DNA from: Nitrospirota bacterium
GTDB lineage: Bacteria > Nitrospirota > Thermodesulfovibrionia > Thermodesulfovibrionales > Dissulfurispiraceae
Reading direction: 5' to 3'
Assembly: GCA_004321915.1 (NCBI GenBank)
Contig: SCQE01000021.1
Span: 209,344-273,343 of the forward strand
Length of the DNA: 64,000 bases
Below are positions 7,177 through 15,786 of the stretch, piece by piece; position 1 is the stretch's first letter; every line of letters begins with the position of its first letter. Position numbers and translations under genes: made by a program. The notes under the pieces are model-generated. The model was not told the DNA's origin. It worked only from the letters and a program-made list of their open reading frames with translations, and ran no database searches.

Positions 7177-8994
7177 CTAAGTTTCGAAGACCGGGTCTTT
7201 TTTCAGAAGGTCATGGAGCGTTTCGGCGCTAAGGGGTTTGCTGAAGTAGTAGCCTTGTATTTCATCGCAGTCGTTTGAGCGCAGGAATTCGACTTGGTCA
7301 CGGGTTTCGACCCCTTCCGCCACTACTTTATGTTTGAGCCCGTGGGCCAACGCGATTATGGATTCTACGACCCTGCAATTTTCGGGGATGCTTAAGTCGG
7401 ATATGAAAGAAGCGTCTATCTTGAGTTCGTCCAATGCGAATTTGTTCAGGTAATTAAGGGAAGAGTAACCGGTCCCGAAATCGTCTATCGAAACGCTTAC
7501 GCCGGCGTCCCTTAAAGCGTTAAGCATGATTATGGTCCCGGATATGTCCTCGATAATAGTGGATTCCGTGATCTCCAACATCAGGTATTTGGGATCAAGG
7601 CCTGTCTCGGAAAGTATTTCTTTCACAATCGTCAAAAAGTCGCGCTTCCTGAACTGTCTGACCGATAAATTGACCGATACCCTTATCGGTCTTAGGCCTT
7701 CGTCCTGCCATTCCTTGTTCTGTCGGCAGGCCTCTCTCAGCGCCCATTCTCCGAGCGGGATTATCAATCCGGTCTCTTCGGCAAGAGGGATGAACAGGGT
7801 AGGCCTTACCTGTCCCTGGTCCGGATGGTACCAGCGCAGCAGGGCCTCCATTCCGATAATGCGTCCGGTTTTAATATCTATCTTCGGCTGGTAGTTCAGG
7901 TGAAACTCCAGCTTGTCCAAGGCCTGCCTGAACCTAGTTTCAAGGACGAAACGCTCCACAGTGCTCTTGTTGATGTCCTCGGTGAAAAATTTAAAATTGT
8001 TTTTCCCTTGGGCCTTGGCATGGTACATCGCCGTGTCGGCGTTCTTGACTAAAACATCGGGGTCGCTGCCGTCGTTAGGGAACATTGTTACTCCGATGCT
8101 TGCCGAAATATAAAGGTCGTGGCCTGAGAGCAAGAACGGCGATGCTAGAAGCGAGTTGAATTTTTGCGCCAAGTGTGCGGCATTGGTTGCGCTGCCCACA
8201 TCAGGCAGTATGACCAAAAATTCGTCTCCGCCCATCCGGGCCGCCGTATCGCTTTTTCGTATCGCGCCGGCAAGCCTTGCCGAGGCTTCGACCAAAAGCT
8301 GGTCGCCCACATGATGGCCGAGCGTGTCGTTGATCTCCTTAAACCGGTCAAGGTCTATAAGCATGATCGCAATAAGCTGGCGGTATCTTGACGCAAAAGT
8401 AAGCGCTTGCCGCAGACGGTCATACATAAGAGACCGGTTGGGAAGTTTGGTAAGCACATCGAAATGGGCCATCTCTTGCAGCATTTTTTCATTGTTTTTA
8501 AAGCGGGTTATGTCCCAGAACGCCGTAGTATATTTTTGTATCTTGTCTTTTTCGTCTTCGAACTTGGCGATTATGAGCCAAGCAGGGAAGGTCTTTCTGC
8601 CCTTTTTGCGGCATAAAATCTCGCCCTGCCAATTTTCGTTGCCGAGCAAGGCGTCCTTGATCTTTTGTATCGCTTGGTTATCGTTTGCGTTTAATAGGCA
8701 ATCGAACAAATTTTTGCCGAGCGCTTCTTTTTCCGTTAATCCGGTAAGGTCTAAAAGGGTCTTGTTCAAAGCGGTTATGCGCTGGTCGGCATCCATGATC
8801 GTATATGCTATTCCGGCCAGACGGACCGCGCGGATTTCGCTTTTATGGAGATTTTCCGACTTTTCCGCTGCTTTGAGCCGACGTCTTAGTTGAGAAACAA
8901 GACCCAACAGTTCGGTTTTTTTTAAATTTTCGTATCCGGAGGGCGTTGTATTTTTTCTGAGCGGTTTAATATCTTTTTTTGTCTTGTCGGGCAT
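7177..8994 (-). CDS. PAS-GGDEF-EAL cyclic-di-GMP signalling protein
   Basis: A 605-residue soluble protein. A charged helical stretch (residues 22-55) precedes a PAS domain (about 55-165), then GGDEF (about 175-340) and EAL (about 350-595). The diguanylate cyclase site is intact (GGDEF 255-259), with a product-inhibition RKSD at 246-249 exactly five residues upstream. The phosphodiesterase motif EALLR (383-387) and DDFGTGYSSL are also intact, so both activities are possible. There is no membrane segment or signal peptide; the PAS domain probably senses a cytoplasmic signal. It is monocistronic as far as can be seen. Many such proteins control exopolysaccharide production, but a link with the glycan locus is only suggested by position. 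Confidence 0.95.
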   Translation of the reverse strand: MPDKTKKDIKPLRKNTTPSGYENLKKTELLGLVSQLRRRLKAAEKSENLHKSEIRAVRLAGIAYTIMDADQRITALNKTLLDLTGLTEKEALGKNLFDCLLNANDNQAIQKIKDALLGNENWQGEILCRKKGRKTFPAWLIIAKFEDEKDKIQKYTTAFWDITRFKNNEKMLQEMAHFDVLTKLPNRSLMYDRLRQALTFASRYRQLIAIMLIDLDRFKEINDTLGHHVGDQLLVEASARLAGAIRKSDTAARMGGDEFLVILPDVGSATNAAHLAQKFNSLLASPFLLSGHDLYISASIGVTMFPNDGSDPDVLVKNADTAMYHAKAQGKNNFKFFTEDINKSTVERFVLETRFRQALDKLEFHLNYQPKIDIKTGRIIGMEALLRWYHPDQGQVRPTLFIPLAEETGLIIPLGEWALREACRQNKEWQDEGLRPIRVSVNLSVRQFRKRDFLTIVKEILSETGLDPKYLMLEITESTIIEDISGTIIMLNALRDAGVSVSIDDFGTGYSSLNYLNKFALDELKIDASFISDLSIPENCRVVESIIALAHGLKHKVVAEGVETRDQVEFLRSNDCDEIQGYYFSKPLSAETLHDLLKKDPVFET

Positions 8995-9055
8995 AAACTT
9001 TTTGCGGTTGTTCCGTATCTATAGTTCTTTTCGACTTGAACTGTGAAGGTGGCCG

Positions 9056-9253
9056 TCAGGACTTTGCCTGCTCAGCCATAGTGTTCTTCAGTTTAACTCC
9101 AAGTTTGTCCATGACCAGTTTTGTAATGCCGAAATAGGTCTTAATCTCTTCGATGTCAGGATTAAGGTGGTCTTTGCCGTCTTTTATAAGGCCAAAGCTC
9201 GTTTTACCCGTACCCTTATTGAACCTGATGATAATTTCATATATTCCTGCCAT
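9056..9253 (-). CDS. Small hypothetical protein
   Basis: A 65-residue protein with a good ribosome binding site (AGGAG, 7 bases before ATG). The sequence begins MAGIYEIIIRFNKGTGK, and the N-terminal half reads like a beta-rich segment followed by a helical tail with many lysines. I do not recognise the family. A TATAAT lies about 40 bases upstream (plus 9292-9299 region), although no good -35 accompanies it. Neighbours (c-di-GMP protein, tRNA-Leu) give no clue to function. Confidence 0.6.
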   Translation of the reverse strand: MAGIYEIIIRFNKGTGKTSFGLIKDGKDHLNPDIEEIKTYFGITKLVMDKLGVKLKNTMAEQAKS

Positions 9254-9396
9254 GTTATTCTCCTATCGTACTTGGTGATTTGTCTTCCATCATTATAATA
9301 TGTTTGGCCGTGATTTGATATATTTTTAAATGGATAGGAGACAATAACATCCGGTAGCGGACCGTAAAAGGCAGCTAAAAGTCATTGATTTACAAA

Positions 9397-9481
9397 TGCC
9401 GGAGACGAGAATCGAACTCGTACGGGGCTATGCCCCGAGGGATTTTAAGTCCCTTGCGTCTGCCAGTTCCGCCACTCCGGC
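9397..9481 (-). tRNA. tRNA-Leu (anticodon TAA)
   Basis: An 85-base class II tRNA on the minus strand. The acceptor stem GCCGGAG/CTCCGGC is perfect, the anticodon loop CTTAAAA places TAA at 34-36 (reads TTA), and a long variable arm CGGGGC...GCCCCG is present, as expected for Leu. The gene ends at the discriminator A; CCA is not encoded, unlike the tRNA-Lys at 1308. Confidence 0.96.
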
Positions 9482-9490
9482 AAGAAGGTT

Positions 9491-9520
9491 AGCCTATCAT
9501 AAAGGCTTTTGGGGTGTCAA
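9491..9520 (-). promoter_or_regulatory. Probable promoter for tRNA-Leu
   Basis: On the minus strand a perfect TTGACA (plus 9515-9520) lies 18 bases from TAGGCT (plus 9491-9496), a weak -10, about 10 bases before the tRNA 5' end. Confidence 0.4.
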
Positions 9521-9545
9521 AAACGGACCGACCGCGTTTTTTCTA

Positions 9546-9575
9546 TTGACTCAAAAGCGTTTGGCATGGTATTGT
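9546..9575 (+). promoter_or_regulatory. Candidate promoter of the glycan locus
   Basis: TTGACT (9546-9551), an 18-base spacer and TATTGT (9570-9575) precede the first gene of the long plus-strand block. The -10 overlaps a palindrome that also covers the proposed start codon. Confidence 0.45.
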
Positions 9576-9588
9576 TCATGGCATGAAC
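9574..9588. promoter_or_regulatory. Perfect palindrome over the start codon of the first locus gene
   Basis: GTTCAT-GGC-ATGAAC is a perfect inverted repeat with 6-base arms and a 3-base centre. It overlaps the last bases of the predicted -10 and the ATG at 9583, a position fitting an operator for the winged-helix protein encoded there. Function is inferred. Confidence 0.4.
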
Positions 9589-10164
9589 GGTAAAATGCAG
9601 CACGATGAAATATCGTTGAAGCTCCTCGACAATATCGCAAAAGAACCGCAAACAACTCAAAGAACTCTTGCCGACGATTTAGGAATTGCGCTGGGTTTGG
9701 TGAACGCATACCTGAAACGGCTTTGCAAAAAAGGCTATATAAAAATCACCACGCTGCCCAGAAACAGGATCAAATACATCATAACCCCCAAGGGTTTTGC
9801 CGAAAAAACGAAGCTCACATACACCTACATGCATTACTCTCTCGAATATTTCAAAGAAGCGAGGCAGAAGATGGAGGACGCTTATAAAACCATGATAGAA
9901 AACGGCTGCAAGACGGTCCTTATCTGGGGTGACGGCGAGCTTGCGGAACTCTGTTATATATCCACGCGCGGCCTGCCGTTGAGCGTGGTCGGTATTGTAG
10001 GCGGCCAAAGGATCGAGAACGGCTTTTTCGGACATGACATTTATTCGGTCGAGGACGTTAAAGGGCTTTCTTTCGATGCCGTTATCGTTGCGTCCATCGA
10101 GGACGGAATTTTAGAAACAATAAGGGAGCACGGTGTCGTCCCTGAAAGTATTTACAGCCTATAA
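9583..10164 (+). CDS. Winged-helix regulator with a C-terminal Rossmann-like domain
   Basis: A 193-residue protein. Residues 1-75 form a MarR-like winged helix (TTQRTLADDLGIALGLVNAYLKRL recognition region, then a KYIITPKG wing), as in the EPS-associated MarR-type regulators that head polysaccharide loci. Residues 100-193 resemble the small nucleotide-binding domain seen at the N-terminus of PglD-type sugar acyltransferases (KTVLIWGDGELAEL, VVGIVGG, FDAVIVAS). It is the first gene of the 44-kb plus-strand block and probably controls it. No Shine-Dalgarno is visible before ATG 9583; ATG 9595 is an alternative. The second domain could bind a sugar nucleotide as a pathway signal, which is my inference. 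Confidence 0.8.
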   Translation: MNGKMQHDEISLKLLDNIAKEPQTTQRTLADDLGIALGLVNAYLKRLCKKGYIKITTLPRNRIKYIITPKGFAEKTKLTYTYMHYSLEYFKEARQKMEDAYKTMIENGCKTVLIWGDGELAELCYISTRGLPLSVVGIVGGQRIENGFFGHDIYSVEDVKGLSFDAVIVASIEDGILETIREHGVVPESIYSL

Positions 10165-10176
10165 CGGGAACATGAT

Positions 10177-10707
10177 ATGAGTTCGATTATTAATGCGACG
10201 GCGGCTGAAGGTCCGTTTTGGTTTGCGGTGCATGTGAAGTCGAGGCACGAGTTTAAGGTGCAAGAGCGTTTGGCAAAAAGCGGGATAGAGGTATTTTTGC
10301 CTGTGGTCGAGAGACTCAGCAAATGGAAAGACAGAAAGAAGCTTGTCGAATTTCCGATGTTCAACGGTTATTTGTTTGTGCATATTCACAGGGCCCATGG
10401 GGCCATGTTGACTGTGCTGAAGACCCCCGGAGTGGCCCGGTTTATAGGGCTGACGCCCGGAGATCCGGAGCCTGTGCCGGACGAGCAGATAGAATCGCTA
10501 AAAAAGGTCGTAGAAAACAAGGAAGCCATCGATCCTTACCCTTATTTAAAAGAGGGCAACAGGGTGCGCATAAAAAGAGGCGCGCTCTCAGGTGTGGAGG
10601 GTCTTCTGGTGCAGAAGGCAGGTCAGCATCTGCTTGTGCTGTCGGTCGATTTGCTGCAGCAGGGTATCTCTCTTAAAATAGACTCGTCAGAAGTAGAGCC
10701 TATATAA
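10177..10707 (+). CDS. NusG-like transcription antiterminator (UpxY/RfaH type)
   Basis: A 176-residue NusG paralogue. The NGN domain (about 8-110) begins FWFAVHVKSRHEFKVQERL and includes FPMFNGYLFVHI; a KOW segment follows (LKEGNRVRIKRGALSGVEG, about 125-150). Proteins of this type (RfaH, UpxY, LoaP) ride on RNA polymerase and let it read through long polysaccharide operons. It sits 12 bases after the regulator and immediately before some 40 genes in one direction. No ops-like pause sequence was recognised upstream. Confidence 0.9.
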   Translation: MSSIINATAAEGPFWFAVHVKSRHEFKVQERLAKSGIEVFLPVVERLSKWKDRKKLVEFPMFNGYLFVHIHRAHGAMLTVLKTPGVARFIGLTPGDPEPVPDEQIESLKKVVENKEAIDPYPYLKEGNRVRIKRGALSGVEGLLVQKAGQHLLVLSVDLLQQGISLKIDSSEVEPI

Positions 10708-10799
10708 TATCAAATCGTATTTCGGGCCTTCTTTGTCATGCTTGCGCTGTGCGTAATGTGACCGAGAGGGCGGAGCAGTGTAAAGAGCGGCAGCCTGAA

Positions 10800-11888
10800 A
10801 TGGATCTTAAACACCTACTTTCTTCCTGTAAATTCATACCCGCTTATCTCGAGCGGAAGGACGCGGCAAGGAACAAGCTGGGCCCTTATGCGGTGGAGCT
10901 CCACTGGACTTCGGTTTGCAACTATAAGTGTATGCATTGCTCATACGGGATCAGACGAAAGAGCCTTCAATCGTTGTCCCGGCAGGTCATAGATTCTTTG
11001 GTGGAGGACTTGTCCGCAATGAAGGTAAAGGCTGTATATCTTTCGGGCGGTGGCGAGCCTACGGTTGTGCACGGCTGGGCAGAGCATGCCGAAAGGCTTA
11101 TAGATAAAGGCTGCGAACTGGCGCTGATCACGAACGGCGTGAACATCAGGGAAAAGCATCTTAATGTTCTCAGGAGGTTCAATTATATCGCTGTATCGGT
11201 CTATTCGGACAATGAAAAGGTCTATAGCGCGATTACCTCGGGCAATGCTTTCGACAACCAGTTTCGCCTTCCAGCTCTTATAAAGGCCGGAGGCAAATAT
11301 CCCGTAGTGGGGGCAAGATGCGTTATCAATAAGGCAAACCATAAAGGCATTGTTTCGCTTTACCGCAGGGCCATATCTTCAGGATACGACTACATAATTT
11401 TCATCCCGGTGGTTGATTATGAGAAACGGGGTATAGAAATCGGGGAAGCCGAACTTGAAAGCGTGAAAGTATTGATAGACAAGCATTACAGAACATTCGA
11501 TTTTAGCAGGACAAACCTTGACAGTCTTTTAAAGAGGAACATCAGCCATTACGAGCGCCGCGATTACCGTGATGATTTTGCGCAGCCGCCGGCCGGATGC
11601 TGTGCGCTGGACATACGAGGAAACGCTTTTGTGAATTATGACGGCGGCGTTTACACATGCCAGCCCCATATAGGCAGGGAAGAATACTGCATCGGGAACC
11701 TGAATGAAGAGCGGATGTCCGATATCTGGAACTCCAAGAGGCACGTGGCTGTGATAAAGGCGCTCAACAAAGAGTTTTCTGCAGGCAGATGCAGGAACTG
11801 CCGTTCAATCGCCTTCAACAAGAAGGCGGACGAATTCGAAAATTCGAGGGACGCTGTTTTTGAGATAGTAAAGGACAGGTTCATTTGA
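10800..11888 (+). CDS. Radical SAM protein with SPASM-like C-terminus
   Basis: A 362-residue radical SAM enzyme with CNYKCMHC (C40, C44, C47) binding the catalytic 4Fe-4S cluster, YLSGGGEPT as the SAM-binding GGE block, and a C-terminal Cys-rich part (CCALDIRG, YTCQPHIG, CRNC) that may hold auxiliary clusters. The stop overlaps the next start (TGATG). The reading frame extends up to a GTG at 10749, but that adds a poorly conserved-looking tail, so ATG 10800 is preferred. Its position at the head of the nonulosonate genes suggests sugar modification or a peptide/sugar carbon rearrangement; the reaction is unknown. Confidence 0.85.
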   Translation: MDLKHLLSSCKFIPAYLERKDAARNKLGPYAVELHWTSVCNYKCMHCSYGIRRKSLQSLSRQVIDSLVEDLSAMKVKAVYLSGGGEPTVVHGWAEHAERLIDKGCELALITNGVNIREKHLNVLRRFNYIAVSVYSDNEKVYSAITSGNAFDNQFRLPALIKAGGKYPVVGARCVINKANHKGIVSLYRRAISSGYDYIIFIPVVDYEKRGIEIGEAELESVKVLIDKHYRTFDFSRTNLDSLLKRNISHYERRDYRDDFAQPPAGCCALDIRGNAFVNYDGGVYTCQPHIGREEYCIGNLNEERMSDIWNSKRHVAVIKALNKEFSAGRCRNCRSIAFNKKADEFENSRDAVFEIVKDRFI

Positions 11889-12988
11889 TGCGAAATAAAG
11901 TTATACAACTCGACGCGCCGAATATAGGCGAGCGCGAAAAGGAGTTCTTGATAAGGGCCGTCGAGAGCGGGTATGTCTCAACCGCAGGACCGCTGGTGGC
12001 TGAATTCGAAGCGGCGTTTGCCGGACTTCTCGGAACGAAGAAGGCCGCTTCGACACAAAGCGGAACAGCGGCGCTTCATATGGCGCTTTACGAACTCGGT
12101 ATAGGCAAAGGCGACGAGGTGATAGTGCCTGCAACCACCTTTGCCGCAACCGTTAATCCCGTTCTTTATGTGGGGGCCACGCCTGTTATTGCGGATGTCG
12201 ATGTCGAAACGTGGACACTCTCGCCCGAAAGCGTAGAATCAAACCTGACCGGGCGCACAAAGGCCGTAATACCCGTGCATCTTTACGGTGTGCCGTGCCG
12301 CATGGATGAGATTATGGGGATAGCTGAAAAACATGGATTGAAGGTTGTAGAAGACGCCACTGAAAGCCTTTGTTCCAGATACAAAGGAGAGTTTACAGGC
12401 ACTTTCGGAGATATGGGCTGTTTCAGTTTCAACGGGAACAAGACGATTACGACGGGCGGCGGCGGGATGGTGGTAAGCAGGGAAGAACAATGTATAGAGC
12501 ATATAAAATTTTTGATAAATCAGGCGCGCGACGAGTCTGCGGGGTATTACCATCCTGAGGTCGGGTTTAATTATCGCATGACAAATCTCGAGGCTGCTTT
12601 GGGTCTGGCGCAGATGGGGAGACTCGAAGAGTTTGTCGCAAAAAAGCGGAGGTTCAATAAAATTTACCGTGAGGAGCTTAGCGGCTGCGGATTTATAAGG
12701 TTTCAGCAAGGGCCGGCTTTTTCCGAAAGCTCATGGTGGCTGACCTGCATACTTTTCGAAAAAGATACGGACATCCCTGAGTTGCAGTTGCGTCTAAAAT
12801 CCGAGGGTGTCCCTGCGCGAAGAGTTTTTATGCCGCTGGGAGAGATGCCGCCTTATGCTTCATTTGTCCGGAACCCTTGCGGCAATGCCGCTTTACTGTA
12901 TGAAAGAGGGCTGTGCCTTCCGTCGTCGACCCTTAATTCGGATGATGACATCAGGCATGTCTGCAAAATATTGCGGGAGCTTATCTGA
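11888..12988 (+). CDS. PLP-dependent sugar aminotransferase, LegC-like (DegT family)
   Basis: A 366-residue DegT/DnrJ/EryC1/StrS aminotransferase. The PLP lysine is K185 in FNGNKTITTGGGG; that block, with ESLCSRYKGEFTGTFGD before it, is close to LegC, which aminates C4 of a nucleotide-linked 4-keto-6-deoxy-GlcNAc on the way to legionaminic acid. The start overlaps the preceding stop; a TTG one codon earlier is also possible. It is followed directly by acyltransferase, NeuB, NeuC and nucleotidyltransferase genes, the usual company of LegC. No LegB-type dehydratase gene is adjacent. Confidence 0.85.
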   Translation: MRNKVIQLDAPNIGEREKEFLIRAVESGYVSTAGPLVAEFEAAFAGLLGTKKAASTQSGTAALHMALYELGIGKGDEVIVPATTFAATVNPVLYVGATPVIADVDVETWTLSPESVESNLTGRTKAVIPVHLYGVPCRMDEIMGIAEKHGLKVVEDATESLCSRYKGEFTGTFGDMGCFSFNGNKTITTGGGGMVVSREEQCIEHIKFLINQARDESAGYYHPEVGFNYRMTNLEAALGLAQMGRLEEFVAKKRRFNKIYREELSGCGFIRFQQGPAFSESSWWLTCILFEKDTDIPELQLRLKSEGVPARRVFMPLGEMPPYASFVRNPCGNAALLYERGLCLPSSTLNSDDDIRHVCKILRELI

Positions 12989-13609
12989 ATGAAAAGACAG
13001 GGACTGATACTAATAGGCGGCGGCGGACATTGTAAGGCCTGCATCGACGTTATAGAGGCGGAAAACAGGTTCAGGATAGTCGGGGTCGTGGACGTAAAGG
13101 GTAAGGTGGGGCGGAAGGTGCTTGATTATGAGATCATAGGCTACGACGACGACCTGCCGACACTTGCCGAAAGCTATGGGAATTTTCTTGTTACGATAGG
13201 CCAGATCAAAAGTCCTGCAGTGCGTATCAGCAGATTTGAATTTTTGAAGAGGGTGGGGGCGAAACTGCCGGTGATAATATCTCCCAACGCGTACGTGTCA
13301 AAACATGCGGTCATAGGTGAGGGCACGATTATAATGCACAGGGCTGTTATAAATGCAGGCGCAAGGGTAGGCCGCAATTGCATTATCAACACGGGGGCGA
13401 TTATCGAGCATGACGCCATAATAGGGGACCACTGCCATGTATCGACATCTGCCGTAATCAACGGCGGCGTTAGGGTGGGGGACAGGACCTTTTTCGGCAG
13501 TAATGCCGTGGCAAAAGAAGCGATAGAGATAGGAGAGGATTGCATAGTGGGTGCCGGAGTGAGTGTTATGAAATCCTTGAAGTCAGGCTCTCTATCAAAG
13601 AACAGGTAA
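12989..13609 (+). CDS. Sugar acyltransferase, NeuD/PglD family (LegH-like)
   Basis: A 206-residue protein. Residues 1-75 form the PglD-type N-terminal domain (LILIGGGGHCKACIDVIEA), and 90-195 a left-handed beta helix of hexapeptide repeats (IGEGTIIMHRAVINAGARVG and similar). Members acetylate the 4-amino group of diamino sugars (PglD, LegH) or sialic acid hydroxyls (NeuD). Directly after the LegC-like aminotransferase, N-acetylation of the new amine is the likely job. Confidence 0.85.
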   Translation: MKRQGLILIGGGGHCKACIDVIEAENRFRIVGVVDVKGKVGRKVLDYEIIGYDDDLPTLAESYGNFLVTIGQIKSPAVRISRFEFLKRVGAKLPVIISPNAYVSKHAVIGEGTIIMHRAVINAGARVGRNCIINTGAIIEHDAIIGDHCHVSTSAVINGGVRVGDRTFFGSNAVAKEAIEIGEDCIVGAGVSVMKSLKSGSLSKNR

Positions 13610-13615
13610 GTATTC

Positions 13616-14620
13616 GTGCGCAGAACTTTTATCATAGCAGAGGCGGGCGTTAACCATAACGGAAGTCTCGAAACTGCAAAGAGGATGATAGACGCTGCTT
13701 TTGACGCAGGGGTCGATGCGGTCAAATTTCAAACCTTTAAGACCGAGAAACTTGTTAGCAGAAACGCGCCTAAAGCTGAATACCAGAAGAAAGCGACCGA
13801 GGAACACGAGTCCCAGTTCGATATGATAAAAAAACTGGAGCTCGATGAAAAAGCGCATGTGGAGTTGATTGGATATTGTCGGGCCAAAGGGGTGATGTTC
13901 CTCTCATCGCCGTTTGATCCGGAAAGCATAGATCTGCTGAACAGACTCGGGCTTGAAATATTCAAGATACCGTCCGGCGAAATTACAAATCTCCCTTATC
14001 TCGAAAGGCTTGGTCTGTTGAAGAAAAGAATCATTCTTTCTACCGGGATGGCTGATATGAGTGAGATAGGGGCGGCCCTTGATATTCTTATTTCAGCCGG
14101 GACCGCTAGGAAAGATATAACGCTTTTGCATTGCAACACGGAATATCCTACGCCTTTTGAGGACGTTAACCTTCTCGCAATGCTCAGCATAAAGGATGTT
14201 TTTAAGGTGGCGGTAGGTTATTCCGACCATACGACGGGCATAGAGGCATCGGTTGCAGCGGCAGCGCTCGGCGCAGCTGTGATCGAAAAACATTTTACCC
14301 TCGACAGGGAGATGAAAGGGCCCGACCATAAGGCTTCACTTGAACCGGAAGAACTGAAGGCCATGGTTGCGGCTGTGCGGAACATAGAGAAGGCCTTAGG
14401 AGACGGGGTCAAGAGACCGTCCCCGTCAGAGCTTAAAAATATGCCTGTTGCAAGGAAGAGTATAGTAGCTGCTAAGGACATAAAGCGCGGTGATGTCTTC
14501 AGCGAAGATAATATCGCCGCCAAAAGGCCGGGCACAGGCATAAGTCCTATGAGGTGGCATGAGGTCGTCGGCACAGAGGCCAAAAGGGATTTCAGACAGG
14601 AAGAGCAGATAGAGATATGA
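13616..14620 (+). CDS. neuB: Nonulosonic acid synthase NeuB/LegI
   Basis: A 334-residue N-acetylneuraminate-synthase-family protein. The TIM-barrel part (residues 1-260) begins FIIAEAGVNHNGSLETAK and contains KIPSGEITNLPYL and a DHT motif (GYSDHTTGIE); a SAF (antifreeze-like) domain closes the protein (about 275-334). It condenses phosphoenolpyruvate with a 2,4-diacetamido or ManNAc-type sugar to give a nine-carbon 2-keto acid. GTG start. The stop overlaps the neuC start by 4 bases. Whether the product is legionaminic acid or a relative cannot be decided from this protein alone. Confidence 0.93.
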   Translation: MRRTFIIAEAGVNHNGSLETAKRMIDAAFDAGVDAVKFQTFKTEKLVSRNAPKAEYQKKATEEHESQFDMIKKLELDEKAHVELIGYCRAKGVMFLSSPFDPESIDLLNRLGLEIFKIPSGEITNLPYLERLGLLKKRIILSTGMADMSEIGAALDILISAGTARKDITLLHCNTEYPTPFEDVNLLAMLSIKDVFKVAVGYSDHTTGIEASVAAAALGAAVIEKHFTLDREMKGPDHKASLEPEELKAMVAAVRNIEKALGDGVKRPSPSELKNMPVARKSIVAAKDIKRGDVFSEDNIAAKRPGTGISPMRWHEVVGTEAKRDFRQEEQIEI

Positions 14621-15783
14621 AACGCAAAATTTGTGTGGTGACGGGGACAAGGGCGGAGTACGGTATCCTCTACTGGATAATAAAGGGGATACACGAAGAC
14701 CCTGATCTTGAGCTGCAGCTTGTCGTGACCGGCATGCATTTATCTGCGGAGTTCGGCCTAACGGTCAAGGTTATCGAGGGGGACGGGTTTCCGATCTCGG
14801 AGAGGGTTGAAATGCTGCTGTCCGCCGATACGGAAGCGGCTGTAGCTTCGTCCATGGGGATAGGCATGATCGGATTTGCGAAGGTGTATGAACGGCTCAA
14901 GCCTGATCTTATAACTGTTTTGGGGGACAGGTTCGAGATTTTTGCGGCTGTTGCTGCGGCCGTGCCGTTCAGGATCCCTATCGCACATATTCATGGCGGC
15001 GAGGCGACCCAAGGCGCGATGGACGAATGTTTTCGCCACGCGATTACAAAGATGAGCCACCTGCATTTTCCTGCTGCCGGGGTCTATGCAAAACGGATAA
15101 TGCAGATGGGCGAGAACCCGGAGAATGTTTTTTGTTTTGGGGCACCGGGTCTCGATAATATACGGAAATTGAAACTTTTGGAAAGGGACGAATTGTTCTC
15201 CGAACTGCAGTTGCCGGAGGACAAGACGATCGGTGTAGTCACATTTCACCCGGTCACCCTTGAAAAGGACGCGGCGGAGATGCAGATGACGGCATTGCTC
15301 GGTGCGCTGCGGAATTTCGAGGATATTTATTGGGTCTTTACCATGCCGAATGCCGATACGGGCGGGCGGGCAATCGCATGGATGATGAATAATTTTGTGA
15401 AGGACTCCCCTGCCTCAGGGAAGGTGTTCGCCTCGCTCGGACAGGTCAGATATCTTTCTCTTTTGAAGCATGCCGCGTTGATGGTAGGGAACTCTTCGAG
15501 CGGAATAATAGAGGCCCCGTCTTTCGGGCTTCCGGTGGTCAATATAGGTGACAGGCAAAGAGGAAGGATGCGCGCTGCCAACGTTATAGATATCGAGGAT
15601 TGCCGAAGCGATTTCATTGTCGCGGCTATTAGGAGAGCCGTGTCTTTAGATTTTAGGAATTTGCTGAAAGGCATTGTTAATCCCTATGGGGCCGGAGATG
15701 CTAGCGATTCAATAGTGTCAAAGATAAAAAGCGTTGGGCTGGACTCAGGGCTGATAAAAAAATCTTTTCAGGAGGCGGTTTGA
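14617..15783 (+). CDS. neuC: NDP-sugar hydrolase / 2-epimerase NeuC/LegG
   Basis: A 388-residue hydrolysing UDP-GlcNAc 2-epimerase. Family marks are VVTGTRAEYGIL at the start, LGDRFEIFAAVAAA, AHIHGGE and the GNSSSGIIEAPSFGLPVVNIGDRQ region in the second Rossmann half. It removes the nucleotide and inverts C2 to supply the substrate of the adjacent synthase. Overlaps neuB by 4 bases. Confidence 0.92.
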   Translation: MKRKICVVTGTRAEYGILYWIIKGIHEDPDLELQLVVTGMHLSAEFGLTVKVIEGDGFPISERVEMLLSADTEAAVASSMGIGMIGFAKVYERLKPDLITVLGDRFEIFAAVAAAVPFRIPIAHIHGGEATQGAMDECFRHAITKMSHLHFPAAGVYAKRIMQMGENPENVFCFGAPGLDNIRKLKLLERDELFSELQLPEDKTIGVVTFHPVTLEKDAAEMQMTALLGALRNFEDIYWVFTMPNADTGGRAIAWMMNNFVKDSPASGKVFASLGQVRYLSLLKHAALMVGNSSSGIIEAPSFGLPVVNIGDRQRGRMRAANVIDIEDCRSDFIVAAIRRAVSLDFRNLLKGIVNPYGAGDASDSIVSKIKSVGLDSGLIKKSFQEAV

Positions 15784-15786
15784 ATT

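Noticed and set aside
10749..10799. GTG 10749 as start of the first radical SAM gene
   Set aside because: No ribosome site and the extra 17 residues look unlike the rest; ATG 10800 is more plausible, though not proven.
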